A stretch of 64,000 nt of DNA from PALSA-612 sp963755155 (GTDB taxonomy: Bacteria > Actinomycetota > Thermoleophilia > Gaiellales > Gaiellaceae). This document shows, in pieces, positions 52,316 through 61,780 of the stretch (positions are counted from its first letter, which is position 1; every line of letters starts with the position of its first letter). The stretch spans positions 124,001-188,000 of the forward strand of contig CAVWIV010000005.1 in assembly GCA_963755155.1 (NCBI GenBank), written 5' to 3'. The position numbers and the translations under genes are program-made. A model generated the notes under the pieces. It searched no databases, was not told the DNA's origin, and worked only from the letters and a program-made list of their open reading frames with translations.

Positions 52316-53060
52316 GGCAGGGCTGGACGTCCACCGCGACGGTGGCGTCCTCCGCGTGACCCTGGCGCGCCCCGAGCGCCGAAACGCCTTCGACGCGGCG
52401 CTCATCGCCGCGCTGGCCGACGCCTTCGCCGACGTCGGCGACGCTCGTTGCGTCGTGCTGTCCGGCGAGGGGCAGAGCTTCTGCGCGGGCGCCGACGTCG
52501 AATGGCAGCGCGCGTCGATCGACCTCTCGTTCGAGGAGAACGTCGAGGACGCGATGCGGCTCTATCGCATGCTCGAGGCTGTGGACGCCTGTCCGGCGCC
52601 CGTCGTCGCCCGCGTGCAGGGTTACGCGCTCGGCGGCGGCTCGGGGCTCGTGGCGTGCTGCGACATCGCCGTTGCGGCGCCGGACGCCGTCTTCGGGTAT
52701 TCCGAGGTGCGGCTGGGGATCATTCCGGCGGTCATCTCGCCGTTCGTGCTGCCGCGCATCGGAGCGGGTGCCGCGCGGCGGTACTTCCTCACGGGCGAGC
52801 GGTTCGACGCCGAGACGGCGCTCCGGATCGGCCTCGTGCACGAGGTGGCCGAAGATCTCGACGGAGCAGTGGCCGCGGTCGTCGCGTCATTGCTCGAGGG
52901 CGGCCCGGAGGCTGTGCGCGCGGCCAAGCAGCTCGTTCGGGAGCACCCGAGCGGCGAGGAAACGGCGCAGATCGCCGCCCGGCAGCGGACGAGCGACGAA
53001 GGCCAGGACGGGCTGCGCGCGTTCCTCGACAAGCGACGCCCTGGCTGGCTCGAGGAGTGA
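52308..53060 (+). CDS. Enoyl-CoA hydratase/isomerase family protein
   Basis: A 250-residue crotonase-fold enzyme. The GTG start overlaps the 51-aa gene. The first oxyanion-hole strand is SFCAGADVEWQRA. The second oxyanion loop is VQGYALGGGSGLVACCDIAVAA, followed by FGYSEVRLGIIPAVISPFVLPRIG with the usual catalytic Glu region. FDAETALRIGLVHEV ends the core. In this context (acyl-CoA carboxylase subunits on both sides, acyl-CoA dehydrogenase downstream) the 3-methylglutaconyl-CoA hydratase step of leucine degradation is likely, though the substrate is inferred. Confidence 0.88.
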   Translation: MAEAGLDVHRDGGVLRVTLARPERRNAFDAALIAALADAFADVGDARCVVLSGEGQSFCAGADVEWQRASIDLSFEENVEDAMRLYRMLEAVDACPAPVVARVQGYALGGGSGLVACCDIAVAAPDAVFGYSEVRLGIIPAVISPFVLPRIGAGAARRYFLTGERFDAETALRIGLVHEVAEDLDGAVAAVVASLLEGGPEAVRAAKQLVREHPSGEETAQIAARQRTSDEGQDGLRAFLDKRRPGWLEE

Positions 53061-53064
53061 TGCG

Positions 53065-54186
53065 TTGCGGCCGCTGCTGATCCTCTGCGGCGCGATCGTC
53101 CTGTGCGACACGATGTTCTTCGCGGCGCTCACACCGTTGCTCCCCGAGTACGCCGACGAGTTCGACCTCTCGAAGACGGGCGCCGGCGCGCTCCAGGCCG
53201 CCTATCCCCTCGGCGTGCTCGTCGGCAGCATCCCCAGCGGCTACGCGGCCGCGCGGTTCGGGGTCAAGCCGACGGCGGTCATCGCGCTGCTCGTCATCGC
53301 GGGAACCTCCGCGATCTTCGGCTACGCGGACTCGATCGTCGTGCTCGACACCGCGCGCTTTCTCCAGGGCATCGGCAGCGCGTTCGCGTGGACGGCGGCA
53401 CTCGCGTGGCTCATCGCGGTCGCCCCCGCAGGCCGGAGGGGACAGCTCATCGGCACGGTCCTCGGCGTCGCCATCGCCGGCGCGCTGCTGGGCCCGGTGC
53501 TCGGCGGCATTGCGTCAGTGCTCGGCACCGGCCCCGTGTTCAGCGCGGTCGGCGTCGTGGCGATCGGCGTGGCCGTCGCCGCCCTCCTCATGGCCACACC
53601 GCCGAAGGGCGCCCGGCAGCCGATCTCCGCCGTGTGGGGCGCGCTCCACAACCGGCGCCTCCTCGGCGGGCTCTGGCTCGTCGCGCTGCCCGCCCTGCTC
53701 TTCGGGACGCTCACCGTGCTCGTTCCGCTGCGGCTGTCAGACCTCGGGCTCGCAGCCGCGGCCATCGGCGCCGTCTTCCTCGTGGCCGGATCGTTCGAGG
53801 CAATGCTGTCCCCCGTCGTGGGTCGCCTGGCTGACCGTCGCGGGAAGCGGTATCCGATCACCATCGGGCTCGTGGCGTCTGCGATCGCGACCGTTGCGCT
53901 CCCTTGGCCGCAGCACGGAGTCGTGCTCGCACTTGTCACGGTGCTCGCAGCGTGTGCCTTCGGGATCTTCTGGGCGCCCGCGATGTCGCTCGTCAGCGAC
54001 ACGTCGGAGCGGATTGGCCTCGACGTCGCCTGGGGCTTCGCAATCGCGAACCTCGCCTGGGCACCGGGTCAGGCAACGGGCGCCGCCGTGGGCGGCACGC
54101 TCGCCCGCGCCACCACCGATGCTGTCCCCTACCTCCTGCTCGCAGGCTGCTGCCTGGCGACGCTGGCGGTGGTGAGAAGCGCGTGA
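53065..54186 (+). CDS. MFS transporter
   Basis: A 373-residue major facilitator with 12 hydrophobic segments. The start is LRPLLILCGAIVLCDTMFFAALTPLLPEYADEFDLSKTGAG and the first loop motif is GYAAARFGVKP (DRxGRR-like position). FLQGIGSAFAWTAALAWLIA and the central loop PPKGARQPISAVWGALHNRRLL are visible, with GRLADRRGKRYPI as the second A-like motif. A TTG start is inferred because no ATG/GTG fits. It sits between the hydratase and the biotin carboxylase, overlapping the latter (GTGA), so it may carry an organic or amino acid of the same pathway. Confidence 0.85.
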   Translation: MRPLLILCGAIVLCDTMFFAALTPLLPEYADEFDLSKTGAGALQAAYPLGVLVGSIPSGYAAARFGVKPTAVIALLVIAGTSAIFGYADSIVVLDTARFLQGIGSAFAWTAALAWLIAVAPAGRRGQLIGTVLGVAIAGALLGPVLGGIASVLGTGPVFSAVGVVAIGVAVAALLMATPPKGARQPISAVWGALHNRRLLGGLWLVALPALLFGTLTVLVPLRLSDLGLAAAAIGAVFLVAGSFEAMLSPVVGRLADRRGKRYPITIGLVASAIATVALPWPQHGVVLALVTVLAACAFGIFWAPAMSLVSDTSERIGLDVAWGFAIANLAWAPGQATGAAVGGTLARATTDAVPYLLLAGCCLATLAVVRSA

Positions 54187-55788
54187 AACGGCTCCTCGTC
54201 GCGAACCGGGGCGAGATCGCCGTGCGGATCTTCCGAACGTGCCGTCGGCTCGGCATCGAGACGGTGGCCGTGGCGGCGCCCGACGATCGCGAGGCGCTCC
54301 ACGCGCGCTCGGCCGACCGCGTGCTCGAGATCGAGAGCTACCTCGATACCGGCACGATCGTCCAGGCCGCACGCGAGGCGGGAGCAGACGCCGTCCATCC
54401 CGGCTACGGCTTCCTCGCCGAGAGCGCCGAGCTCGCGGAGGCGGTCGAGTCCGCCGGGATCGCCTTTGTGGGGCCGACGCCCGATGCCCTGCGGCAGGGC
54501 GGAGACAAGCTCGCCGCGAAGGAGATCGCGCGAGAGGCAGGCGTGCCCGTCGTGCCGCACGGCGAGCCGGAGGAGGTCGGTTACCCGCTCGTGGTCAAGG
54601 CCGCGGCGGGCGGCGGAGGTCGCGGAATGAGAGTCGTCCGTGCCCCCGGGGAGCTCGAAGAGGCGCTCGCAGCCGCGCAGCGGGAGGCGGCTGCGGCCTT
54701 CGGGGACGATCGAGTGTTCTGCGAGCGTTACGTCGAGCGGCCGCGCCACGTCGAGATCCAGCTGCTCGCCGATTCCTCCGGTGAGGTCGTCGCGCTCGGC
54801 GAACGCGACTGCTCGATCCAGCGTCGCCACCAGAAGGTGCTCGAGGAGACGCCCTCGCCGGCGATCGACGACGAGACGCGGCAGGCCATGAGCGAAGCGG
54901 CAATCGCGTTCGGCCGCGCCGTCGGCTACCGAAGCGCCGGGACGGCGGAGTTCATGGTCTCAGGACGCGACTTCTATTTCCTCGAGCTGAACGGCCGCAT
55001 CCAGGTCGAGCACCCGGTGACGGAGCTCGTGACCGGCATCGATCTCGTCGAGCAGCAGATCCGCATCGCCCGCGGCGAGCCCCTTGTCACAACCTGGCAC
55101 GAGCCAAGCGGCCACGCGGTGGAGGTGCGGCTGTACGCGGAGGACCCGCGGACGTTCCTGCCGCAGACCGGGCGCATCACACGCCTCGCGCTGCCGTCGG
55201 GCGTGCGCGTCGATGCGGGCGTCGAGGAGGGGGACGAGATCGGCCTTCGCTACGACCCATTGATCGCGAAGCTCATCGCCCACGGCGAGACGCGGAGGGA
55301 CGCGCTCGCGCAACTCGGGTCGGCGCTCGCCGAAACCAAGGTGGAGGGCGTCACGACGAATCTGCCGTTCCTCCGCTGGCTCGTCGCGCATCCGCGCGTC
55401 CGCGCCGGGCAGCTGACGACCGCTTTCCTCGTCGAGAATCCGCCGCTCTCGCCGCATCCCGCCCCGACACCGGCTGCCTGGAACCACGCCTGGAGGCTCA
55501 ACGGCGCGGCGCCGTCGCCCGCAGCGCCGCCGGACCTGGCCGACGCAGCCCACGGCCACAGCTTGACGACGGAGAGCACGCTAGCGGCCCAGATGCCCGG
55601 CACGGTGCTCCGCGTTCTCGTCTCTCCGGGCGACGCGGTGACGGCGCGGCAGCCGCTGCTCGTGCTCGAGGCGATGAAGATGGAGACGCCGGTCGTCTCC
55701 CCGATACGACGCGACGGTACGCCGCCTCCTGGTCGCGGAGGGCGACCAGGTGGCGGCAGGTACCGAGCTCGTCGAGCTAGAGGACTAG
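54183..55788 (+). CDS. Acyl-CoA (methylcrotonyl-CoA-type) carboxylase alpha subunit: biotin carboxylase with BCCP (one frame break near end)
   Basis: A 535-residue biotin carboxylase/BCCP fusion. KRLLVANRGEIAVRIFRTCRRLG is the N-terminal domain. The ATP-grasp Gly loop is VVKAAAGGGGRGMRVV, and the catalytic region includes FLELNGRIQVEHPVTELVTG. The biotin motif EAMKMETPV lies at the C-terminus, after ESTLAAQMPGTVLRVLVSPGDAV. Near 55705 one extra base changes frame. The correct tail YDATVRRLLVAEGDQVAAGTELVELED ends at 55788. GTG start overlaps the MFS stop. Partner is the beta subunit at 48962. The 3' end overlaps the convergent small membrane gene by 4 bases. Confidence 0.92.
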
Positions 55789-56180
55789 CGATACGCGGGG
55801 CTGCGTGGCCTGTTGGAGCCCTCGACGTAGTCGAGGCCGCGGCCGACGACGAAGTTCACGAACCAGACGACGATCGTCGCCCAGACGTACGTCCAGAAGC
55901 CGTCGATCGAGAACTCCGGTGCTACCCACTCGGCGAGCGCAAGCATGCCGACGTTGATCGCGAAGTACGCAAGGCCGAGCGTGAAGATGATCAGCGGCAG
56001 CGTGAGAATCGCGAGGATCGGCTTGATGAACGCATTGCCGAAGGCGATCACCCCCGCGCCGAGCAGGAGCGACCCCCACCGCTCGATGTAGACGCTGTCG
56101 AACAGCCAGTCGACGACGATGAGGGCGAGGATGTTGACGCCCCACGCGACGAGCAGCCGTACGAGGAGGAAGAGCCACAT
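55785..56180 (-). CDS. YvlD-like membrane protein (phage_holin_4_2 family)
   Basis: A 131-residue protein with four transmembrane segments: FLLVRLLVAWGVNILALIVV, RWGSLLLGAGVIAFGNAFIKPIL, LPLIIFTLGLAYFAINVGMLALAE and FWTYVWATIVVWFVNFVVG. The NAFIKPIL...LTLPLIIFTLGL block is diagnostic of family PF04020. Despite the holin name, members are chromosomal housekeeping membrane proteins of unknown role. It shares a transcript direction with the SCP2 protein, 9 bases downstream of its stop. Confidence 0.88.
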   Translation of the reverse strand: MWLFLLVRLLVAWGVNILALIVVDWLFDSVYIERWGSLLLGAGVIAFGNAFIKPILAILTLPLIIFTLGLAYFAINVGMLALAEWVAPEFSIDGFWTYVWATIVVWFVNFVVGRGLDYVEGSNRPRSPAYR

Positions 56181-56189
56181 AGGCCGCGC

Positions 56190-56495
56190 CTAGAAGAGCT
56201 TCTGGAGCTTCATGGCCGCGCCCATGTCGCCCTTGATCTTCAACTTGCCCGTCATGTAGGCGGTCGTGGCGTTCTGCTCGCCGGCGACGATCTTCGAGAA
56301 CGTCTCGGACGAGGCCTCGATCGTGCACGTCCCACCCTGGTCGCCCTCCGTCACCGTCGCGGCTTCGTCCGTCACGGCCACCGTCCACGTTCCGGCGCCC
56401 TCGATGTCGAAGACGTACGTGCTGTTGATGCCCGCCGTCTTGCCCTCGGCGCGGCCCGGCAGAGCCTCGAAGAAGTCCTTGATGTCCTGTGTCAC
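56190..56495 (-). CDS. SCP2 sterol-carrier-domain protein
   Basis: A 101-residue stand-alone SCP2 fold: INSTYVFDIEGAGTWTVAVTDEAATVTEGD, then CTIEASSETFSKIVAGEQNATTAYMTGKLKIKGDMGAAMKLQKLF. These proteins bind fatty acyl-CoA or other lipids. Its position next to acyl-CoA metabolism genes suits that. Intact and of family length. Confidence 0.92.
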   Translation of the reverse strand: MTQDIKDFFEALPGRAEGKTAGINSTYVFDIEGAGTWTVAVTDEAATVTEGDQGGTCTIEASSETFSKIVAGEQNATTAYMTGKLKIKGDMGAAMKLQKLF

Positions 56496-56523
56496 GCGTT
56501 ACCTCCAGTCGATTGCGGCGAGA

Positions 56524-57711
56524 CTATCTCACGGTGAGGCGATCTCCGGCGCGAGCGAGCGGCGCGCTTCGGTCGGCAAGGAGCAGCGTGAGCACGAGGC
56601 CGGCAAGCGGGGCGGCGGCGCACAGCCAGAGCGTGGTCTCTAGATCGACCGCGTCGGCCACAGCGCCGAGGAAGACCGCCGCGATCCCGCCCAGGCCGAT
56701 CGAGAGGCCGATGACGAGCCCGGACGCCATGCCGATGTGCCGCGGCATGTACTCCTGGCCCATCACCATCGTCACGCCGAAGGTGCCGACGACGGCCGCG
56801 CCGATGATCACGAGCGCGATCGCACCGGCGACGCCGCCGGCGAGGATGAAGACGGCGATCGCAGGCGGGATGACCAGATTCGAGACGAGAAGCACAGGGC
56901 GGCGGCCGAAGCGGTCGGCGGCGGGCCCTGCGAGCAGTGTCCCGACGGCTCCAGCGAGCAGCATGATCGACAGCAGGAAGTTCCCGTATCCCTCGGAGTT
57001 GCCGATCGACACCTCCCACAGCGGCACGAACGTGATCAGGCCGAACCAGGCCACGCTGCGCACGGTGACGACGCCGAGCAGGAGGGCCATGGCGCCGAGG
57101 CGGTCATCCCCGCCGGCCGCCCGCGCCGCGTGGCTCCTCTCGGGCACGAACGTCAGCAGGAACGGCACGAGCCACAGCAGCACCGCCGCGACGGCCAGGC
57201 ACGGCAGGACGACGATCGCGCCGCCCTCGATCCCCAGCGCGACCACGATCGGCGTTGTGACGATGACGCCGAGCGAGTAGCCGAGGTTGCCGCCGATCGA
57301 GAAGAGCGACATGCCGCTCGCGCGTCTCGCACCGCTCGCGTAGGCGGCGAACTTCGAGCCTTCGGGGTGGTACGCCGCCGTGCCGAGCCCCGAGACGACC
57401 ACGAAGAGGACGACCCACCAGTAGCTCGGCGACAGCGCGGCCAGCCCCATGCCGATCGCACCGATCGCCACGCCCGCGGGCAGCAGCCACACGGCGCCCC
57501 GCCGATCGGACCACAGGCCGAACAGCGGCTGCACCACGGAGCCCGCGAGCGCCGAGGCGAGGATGAGGCCGCCGGCGTACGTGTACGAGAGGCCCCACTC
57601 GGTGACGAGGAACGGCAGCATCGCCGGTAGCACCCCGCCGGCGAAGTCGACCGCCATGTGCCCGGACGACAGCGCGGCCATCGCGCGTCGATCGATGTCC
57701 GCGCGCGCCAT
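56524..57711 (-). CDS. MFS transporter, fosmidomycin-resistance-like
   Basis: A 395-residue 12-segment facilitator. The N-terminus DRRAMAALSSGHMAVDFAGGVLPAMLPFLVTEWGLSYTYAG (SGHxxxDxxxGxLPxLLPFL) is the Fsr family signature. GLWSDRRGAVWLLP is motif A. HPEGSKFAAYASGARRASGMSLFSIGGNLGYSLG is also typical. Known relatives export fosmidomycin and other small molecules. Intact. The start (ATG 57711) is chosen at MARADIDRR. It is divergent from the aminopeptidase with 40 bases between. Confidence 0.9.
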   Translation of the reverse strand: MARADIDRRAMAALSSGHMAVDFAGGVLPAMLPFLVTEWGLSYTYAGGLILASALAGSVVQPLFGLWSDRRGAVWLLPAGVAIGAIGMGLAALSPSYWWVVLFVVVSGLGTAAYHPEGSKFAAYASGARRASGMSLFSIGGNLGYSLGVIVTTPIVVALGIEGGAIVVLPCLAVAAVLLWLVPFLLTFVPERSHAARAAGGDDRLGAMALLLGVVTVRSVAWFGLITFVPLWEVSIGNSEGYGNFLLSIMLLAGAVGTLLAGPAADRFGRRPVLLVSNLVIPPAIAVFILAGGVAGAIALVIIGAAVVGTFGVTMVMGQEYMPRHIGMASGLVIGLSIGLGGIAAVFLGAVADAVDLETTLWLCAAAPLAGLVLTLLLADRSAPLARAGDRLTVR

Positions 57712-57751
57712 GACGGTGAGCGTATCGGCGGCTCGGATAGCATCGCGCGAC

Positions 57752-59191
57752 GTGCGGATCGGCGCCTCCTCCACGCGGCCACCCGACGCGACTCTTGCAG
57801 TCGTCGTCACCGAGCCGCCTGCGGCGGAGCTGGCGAGCCTCGTCGAGACAGGCGAGGTGACGACGAAGCGCGGCAAGGCGCGCGCTGTCCATCTCGATGG
57901 CGAGCGAGCGATCGTCGTCGGAGGCGGTCCGCTCGACGAGGTCGACGCCGATGTGTTGCGCGACGCTGCTGCGGCCGTTGTGGCGGAGCTGCGCGACAGC
58001 ACAGGCGGTTCGATCGCGTGGCCGCTCGACGAGGCGATGCCGCTGTCCGCGAATGAGCAAGTCCGCGCACTCGTCGAAGGCGCCGTGATCGGCGCCTATG
58101 ACCCCGGGGCGTGGAAGACCGATACGCGTGAGGGCGTGGAGGTGTCGGCTTTCGTGCTCGTCACGGAAGCCGACGTCGCGGACGGCCTCCGTCGCGCCGA
58201 GGCGGCGGCGCTATGGACGAACCGCGCGCGGGACCTCGTCAACCGGCCGGCGAACGACCTGACGCCGGAGAGCTTCGCCGAGTACGCGGCGGGCATCGCC
58301 GAGGACACGGACGGTCTCAGGGTGGAGTCGCTCGTCCCCGACGAGATGCGCGACCTCGGCATGGGCGCCCTGCTGGGCGTCGGCGCCGGAAGCTACAACG
58401 AGCCCCGCCTCATCGTGATGCGCTGGGAGCCGCCGACCCCGGCCGGCCGCCGCGACGTTCTGCTCGGGCTCGTCGGCAAGGGTCTGACGTTCGACTCCGG
58501 CGGGATCTCGCTGAAGCCGGCGACGCACATGGAGGCTATGAAGGGCGACATGGCAGGCGCGGCCGCTGTCGTCGCCGGGATCGGCGCGATCGCGGAGCTC
58601 GAGATCCCGGTTCGCGCGATCGCCGTCGTGGCCGCAGCCGAGAACATGCCGAGCGGACGGAGCATGCGGCCGGGCGACATCCTCACCGCCGCCAACGGCA
58701 AGACGATCGAGGTCACGAACACCGACGCCGAAGGGCGCCTCGTGCTCGCCGACGCGCTCTGGTACGCACGCGAGCAGGGCGCAACCCATGTCGTCGACTT
58801 CGCGACGCTGACCGGCGCGATGTCACTCGCCCTCGGCGACCAGTACGCCGGCGTCTTCGCGAACGACGACGACTGGCGAGACGAGCTCGTGGCCGCCGGC
58901 GAGGCGAGCGGCGACTACGTCTGGCCGTTCCCGCTCCATCCGCGTTATCGGCGGCTCATCGACTCGGAGTTCGCCGATATGAAGAACTCTGACCTGCGCC
59001 GCTTGGGCGCGCCCATCTACGCGACCTCCTTCCTCGCCGAGTTCGCGGGCGACGGGCCGTGGGCTCACATCGACATGGCCGGCCCGGGTCTGCTCACGTG
59101 GTCGCGCGGCGACTACCTCTCGCAGGTCGGCGGCACCGGCTGGGGCGTGCGCCTGATCGCATCGCTCGCCGAGCGCCTCACGTCCCGATGA
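57752..59191 (+). CDS. pepA: Leucyl aminopeptidase (M17, PepA family)
   Basis: A 479-residue cytosolic dizinc exopeptidase releasing N-terminal residues. The catalytic domain includes GKGLTFDSGGISLKPATHMEAMKGDMAGAA (metal Lys/Asp and the second Asp). NTDAEGRLVLADAL carries the Asp, Glu and Arg of the M17 signature. VDFATLTGAMSLALG follows. The C-terminus PWAHIDMAGPGLLTW is standard. GTG start at 57752. The stop overlaps the acyl-CoA dehydrogenase ATG (ATGA), coupling peptide breakdown to branched-chain-type acyl-CoA oxidation. Confidence 0.95.
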   Translation: MRIGASSTRPPDATLAVVVTEPPAAELASLVETGEVTTKRGKARAVHLDGERAIVVGGGPLDEVDADVLRDAAAAVVAELRDSTGGSIAWPLDEAMPLSANEQVRALVEGAVIGAYDPGAWKTDTREGVEVSAFVLVTEADVADGLRRAEAAALWTNRARDLVNRPANDLTPESFAEYAAGIAEDTDGLRVESLVPDEMRDLGMGALLGVGAGSYNEPRLIVMRWEPPTPAGRRDVLLGLVGKGLTFDSGGISLKPATHMEAMKGDMAGAAAVVAGIGAIAELEIPVRAIAVVAAAENMPSGRSMRPGDILTAANGKTIEVTNTDAEGRLVLADALWYAREQGATHVVDFATLTGAMSLALGDQYAGVFANDDDWRDELVAAGEASGDYVWPFPLHPRYRRLIDSEFADMKNSDLRRLGAPIYATSFLAEFAGDGPWAHIDMAGPGLLTWSRGDYLSQVGGTGWGVRLIASLAERLTSR

Positions 59192-60324
59192 ACTTCGAGC
59201 TCGCAGAAGAGCACGAGCTCATCCGGCGCACCGTCCGCGAGTTCGCAGAGCAGCGGGTCGCACCCGTCGCCGAGGAGCTCGACCGCGAGCACCGCTTCCC
59301 CTATGAGCTCGTCGAGGAGCTCGCCGGGCTCGGCCTCATGGGTCTTCCCATCCCGGAGGAATGGGGCGGCGCCGGCGGCGACACGATCTCCTACGCGATC
59401 GCGATCGAGGAGCTGGCGCGGATCGACTCGTCCGTGTGCATCACGGTCGCCGCGCACACGTCGCTCGGCACGATGCCGATCCTCCTCTTCGGCAATGAGG
59501 AGCAGAAGCAGCAGTGGCTTCCCGATCTCGCGTCCGGCCGGAAGCTCGCCGCCTTCGGCCTCACTGAGCCCGGGGCGGGGTCGGACGCGGGCGCGACGCA
59601 GACGCGCGCGGAACTGCGCGACGGCGAGTGGGTGGTCGACGGCTCGAAGATCTTCATCACGAACGCGGGCACCGACATCACGTCCTGCGTCACGATCACC
59701 GCGCTCACCGGCGACGGCGAGGTCTCGAACATCATCGTCCCCAACGGCGCGCCCGGGTACGTCATCTCGGAGCCGATGGCGAAGATGGGGTGGCGCGCAT
59801 CCGACACGCGGGAGCTCTCGTTCCAGAGCTGCGCCGTACCCGAGGCGAACCTCCTCGGGCCGCGCGGCCAGGGCTTCCACCAGTTCCTCGAGATCCTCGA
59901 CGGCGGCCGCATCTCGATCGCCGCAATGGCCGTCGGCCTCGCGCAGGGCGCCTACGACCTCGCGGTCGCGTACGCGAAGGAGCGCGAGCAGTTCGGCCGG
60001 CCGATCGCCGAGTTCCAGGCCGTGCAGTTCAAGCTCGCCGACATGGCCGTCGAGATCGACGCCGGACGGCTGCTGACGTACAAGGCCGCCTGGCTCAAGG
60101 ACCAGGGCCGTCCGTTCGGGCAGGAGGCGGCGATCGCGAAGCTCTACACGGGCGAGGTGTCGAACCGCGTCGTCAACCACGCGCTCCAGATCCACGGCGG
60201 CTACGGCTTCATGGACGAGTTCGCCATCTCGCGTCTCTACCGCGACCAGAAGATCCTCGAGATCGGCGAGGGCACGAACGAGGTGCAGCGCATGGTCATC
60301 GCCAAGCACCTGGGCCTGACCTAG
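59188..60324 (+). CDS. Acyl-CoA dehydrogenase
   Basis: A 378-residue FAD enzyme of the short/branched-chain class. ELAEEHELIRRTVREFAEQRVAPVAEELDRE leads. FGLTEPGAGSDAGATQT and WVVDGSKIFITNAG are FAD/substrate motifs. IHGGYGFMDEFAISRLYRDQKILEIGEGTNEVQRMVIAKHL carries Glu in the EGT catalytic position. With carboxylase subunits and a hydratase upstream, an isovaleryl- or isobutyryl-CoA dehydrogenase role is plausible but not proven. Intact, ATG at 59188 overlapping pepA's stop. Confidence 0.94.
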   Translation: MNFELAEEHELIRRTVREFAEQRVAPVAEELDREHRFPYELVEELAGLGLMGLPIPEEWGGAGGDTISYAIAIEELARIDSSVCITVAAHTSLGTMPILLFGNEEQKQQWLPDLASGRKLAAFGLTEPGAGSDAGATQTRAELRDGEWVVDGSKIFITNAGTDITSCVTITALTGDGEVSNIIVPNGAPGYVISEPMAKMGWRASDTRELSFQSCAVPEANLLGPRGQGFHQFLEILDGGRISIAAMAVGLAQGAYDLAVAYAKEREQFGRPIAEFQAVQFKLADMAVEIDAGRLLTYKAAWLKDQGRPFGQEAAIAKLYTGEVSNRVVNHALQIHGGYGFMDEFAISRLYRDQKILEIGEGTNEVQRMVIAKHLGLT

Positions 60325-60461
60325 CGGGCCACGTCAATCCACACTGGGGATGGATTGGCACAGAACTGTCACATCTCAGTGTCAGACACTAGGACCTGTC
60401 CCTAACGGGCGTGTCCGGACTTCAAGAAGTACAGCGGGGGCCGGTGGTACGTTCCGACGGC
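60325..60461. promoter_or_regulatory. Intergenic region with hairpin and AGTGTCAGACACT palindrome
   Basis: A 137-base gap. A hairpin CAATCC / GGATTG (60335-60340 with 60352-60357) may terminate the dehydrogenase transcript. A 13-base palindrome AGTGTC-A-GACACT at 60378-60390 lies about 70 bases before the next start and could be an operator or part of a dispersed repeat. No clear -35/-10 pair is seen. Confidence 0.45.
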
Positions 60462-61780
60462 ATGTTCCTGCGCCAGTTCGTCGACGACGACCTCGGCTGC
60501 GCGTCGTACCTGATCGGTGACGAGGAGGCCGGCGAAGCCGTGCTCGTCGACCCCTCTCTTGCGATCGAGCCGTTCCTCGAGGCCGCGGCCGCAAGCCGAC
60601 TGCGCATCACGCGCGTCCTCGAGACGCACACGCACGCCGACCACGTCTCCGGCCACGGCCGCCTCGCGCTCGAGCAGGGACTGCCGGTCGCAGTCCACGG
60701 CGACGCGGACGTCTCTTATCCGAACGAGGCGCTGGCCGAGGGGGACGAGATCGCCGTCGGCTCGCTCCGCGTCCGCACACTGCACACGCCGGGCCACCGG
60801 CCCGAGCACTGCTGCTTTCTAGCCGGGGACGCGCTCCTCACGGGCGACTCGCTGTTCGTCGGCGCCGCCGCGCGCCCCGATCTCGCCGTCGAGGCACGCG
60901 AGGGCGCCGAGGGGCTCTTCCACAGCCTCCACCGCCTGCTCGAGCTGCCGGACGACTTGAGGGTCATGCCCGGCCACGTGGCGGGCTCGCTCTGCGGCGC
61001 CGGCATGAGCGAGGAGCGTTCCTCGACGATCGGGCAGGAGCGGCGCTTCAACCCCGCGCTAGCCCTCGCCACGGTCGAGGAGTTCGTCGCGGAGTCCGTG
61101 GGCTCCCCGACACCGCGTCCGCCGAACATGGAGCACATCGTCGAGCTCAACCGCGGCCCGTTCGTCAGTGCTCCGCCTACCCCAGGCCCCGTGGCGAGAG
61201 ACGGCCACTTCGTCCTCGACGTGCGCGATGCCGACGCGCACGCGGTCGGCCACGCTCCAGGAGCCGTCAACGTGCCCGTGTCCGGATCGTCGTTCGGGAC
61301 GAAAGCCGCGTTCCTCATCCCCAATGGAAGCACGATCGCGCTTCACGCCGACTCGCCCGCGCAGGCCGCGCGCGCCGCCTCGAAGCTCCACGCCGTCGGC
61401 TTCCTCGAGCTCGCCGGCTATCTCGAGGACACCACGACCGAGCGGAGACGCTCGAGCCCATGGAGATCGACGAGCTCGAACGGCTCATTGCCGAAGGGTC
61501 GGTCGACGTGATCGACGTACGCGAGCCGTCCGAGCGCGATGCCGGATACATCCCGGGCAGCCGCAACATCCCCTATCGCGTCATCGCCGAGTTCGCCGAC
61601 GACCTGGCCGGCGGCAGGCCGCTCGTGACGGTCTGCGAGACCGGGCCGCGAGCAGCGATCGCCGCGAGCGTGCTCGCCGCGGCAGGCCTCAAGGCACGTC
61701 CCGTGATCCACGGCGGCATCTACGAGTGGGAGCAACGCGGGAACCAGACGGTCGAGTTCAGGCGCTGCGGCGCTAGCTGA
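60462..61780 (+). CDS. Metallo-beta-lactamase/rhodanese/rhodanese protein (persulfide-dioxygenase-like; one frame break)
   Basis: The N-terminal MBL domain (MFLRQFVDDDLGCASYLIGD) has the iron/zinc motif HTHADHVSG (about residues 55-63), then PGHRPEHCCFL, GDALLTGDSLFVGAAARPDL and MPGHVAGSLCG, as in ETHE1-type persulfide dioxygenases. The first rhodanese-like domain is HFVLDVRDADAHAVGHAPGAVNVP, without an obvious catalytic Cys. A break near 61430 (one base missing) joins the second rhodanese MEIDELERLIAEG, DVIDVREPSERDAGYIPGS and TVCETGPRAAIAASVL with Cys. Likely oxidises or transfers sulfane sulfur. The ATG at 60462 is chosen over an in-frame GTG at 60411. Confidence 0.87.

Noticed and set aside
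55785..56180. Phage holin / prophage remnant
   Set aside because: The family name includes holin, but the gene is the chromosomal YvlD-like type; no other phage genes, att sites or integrase are near.
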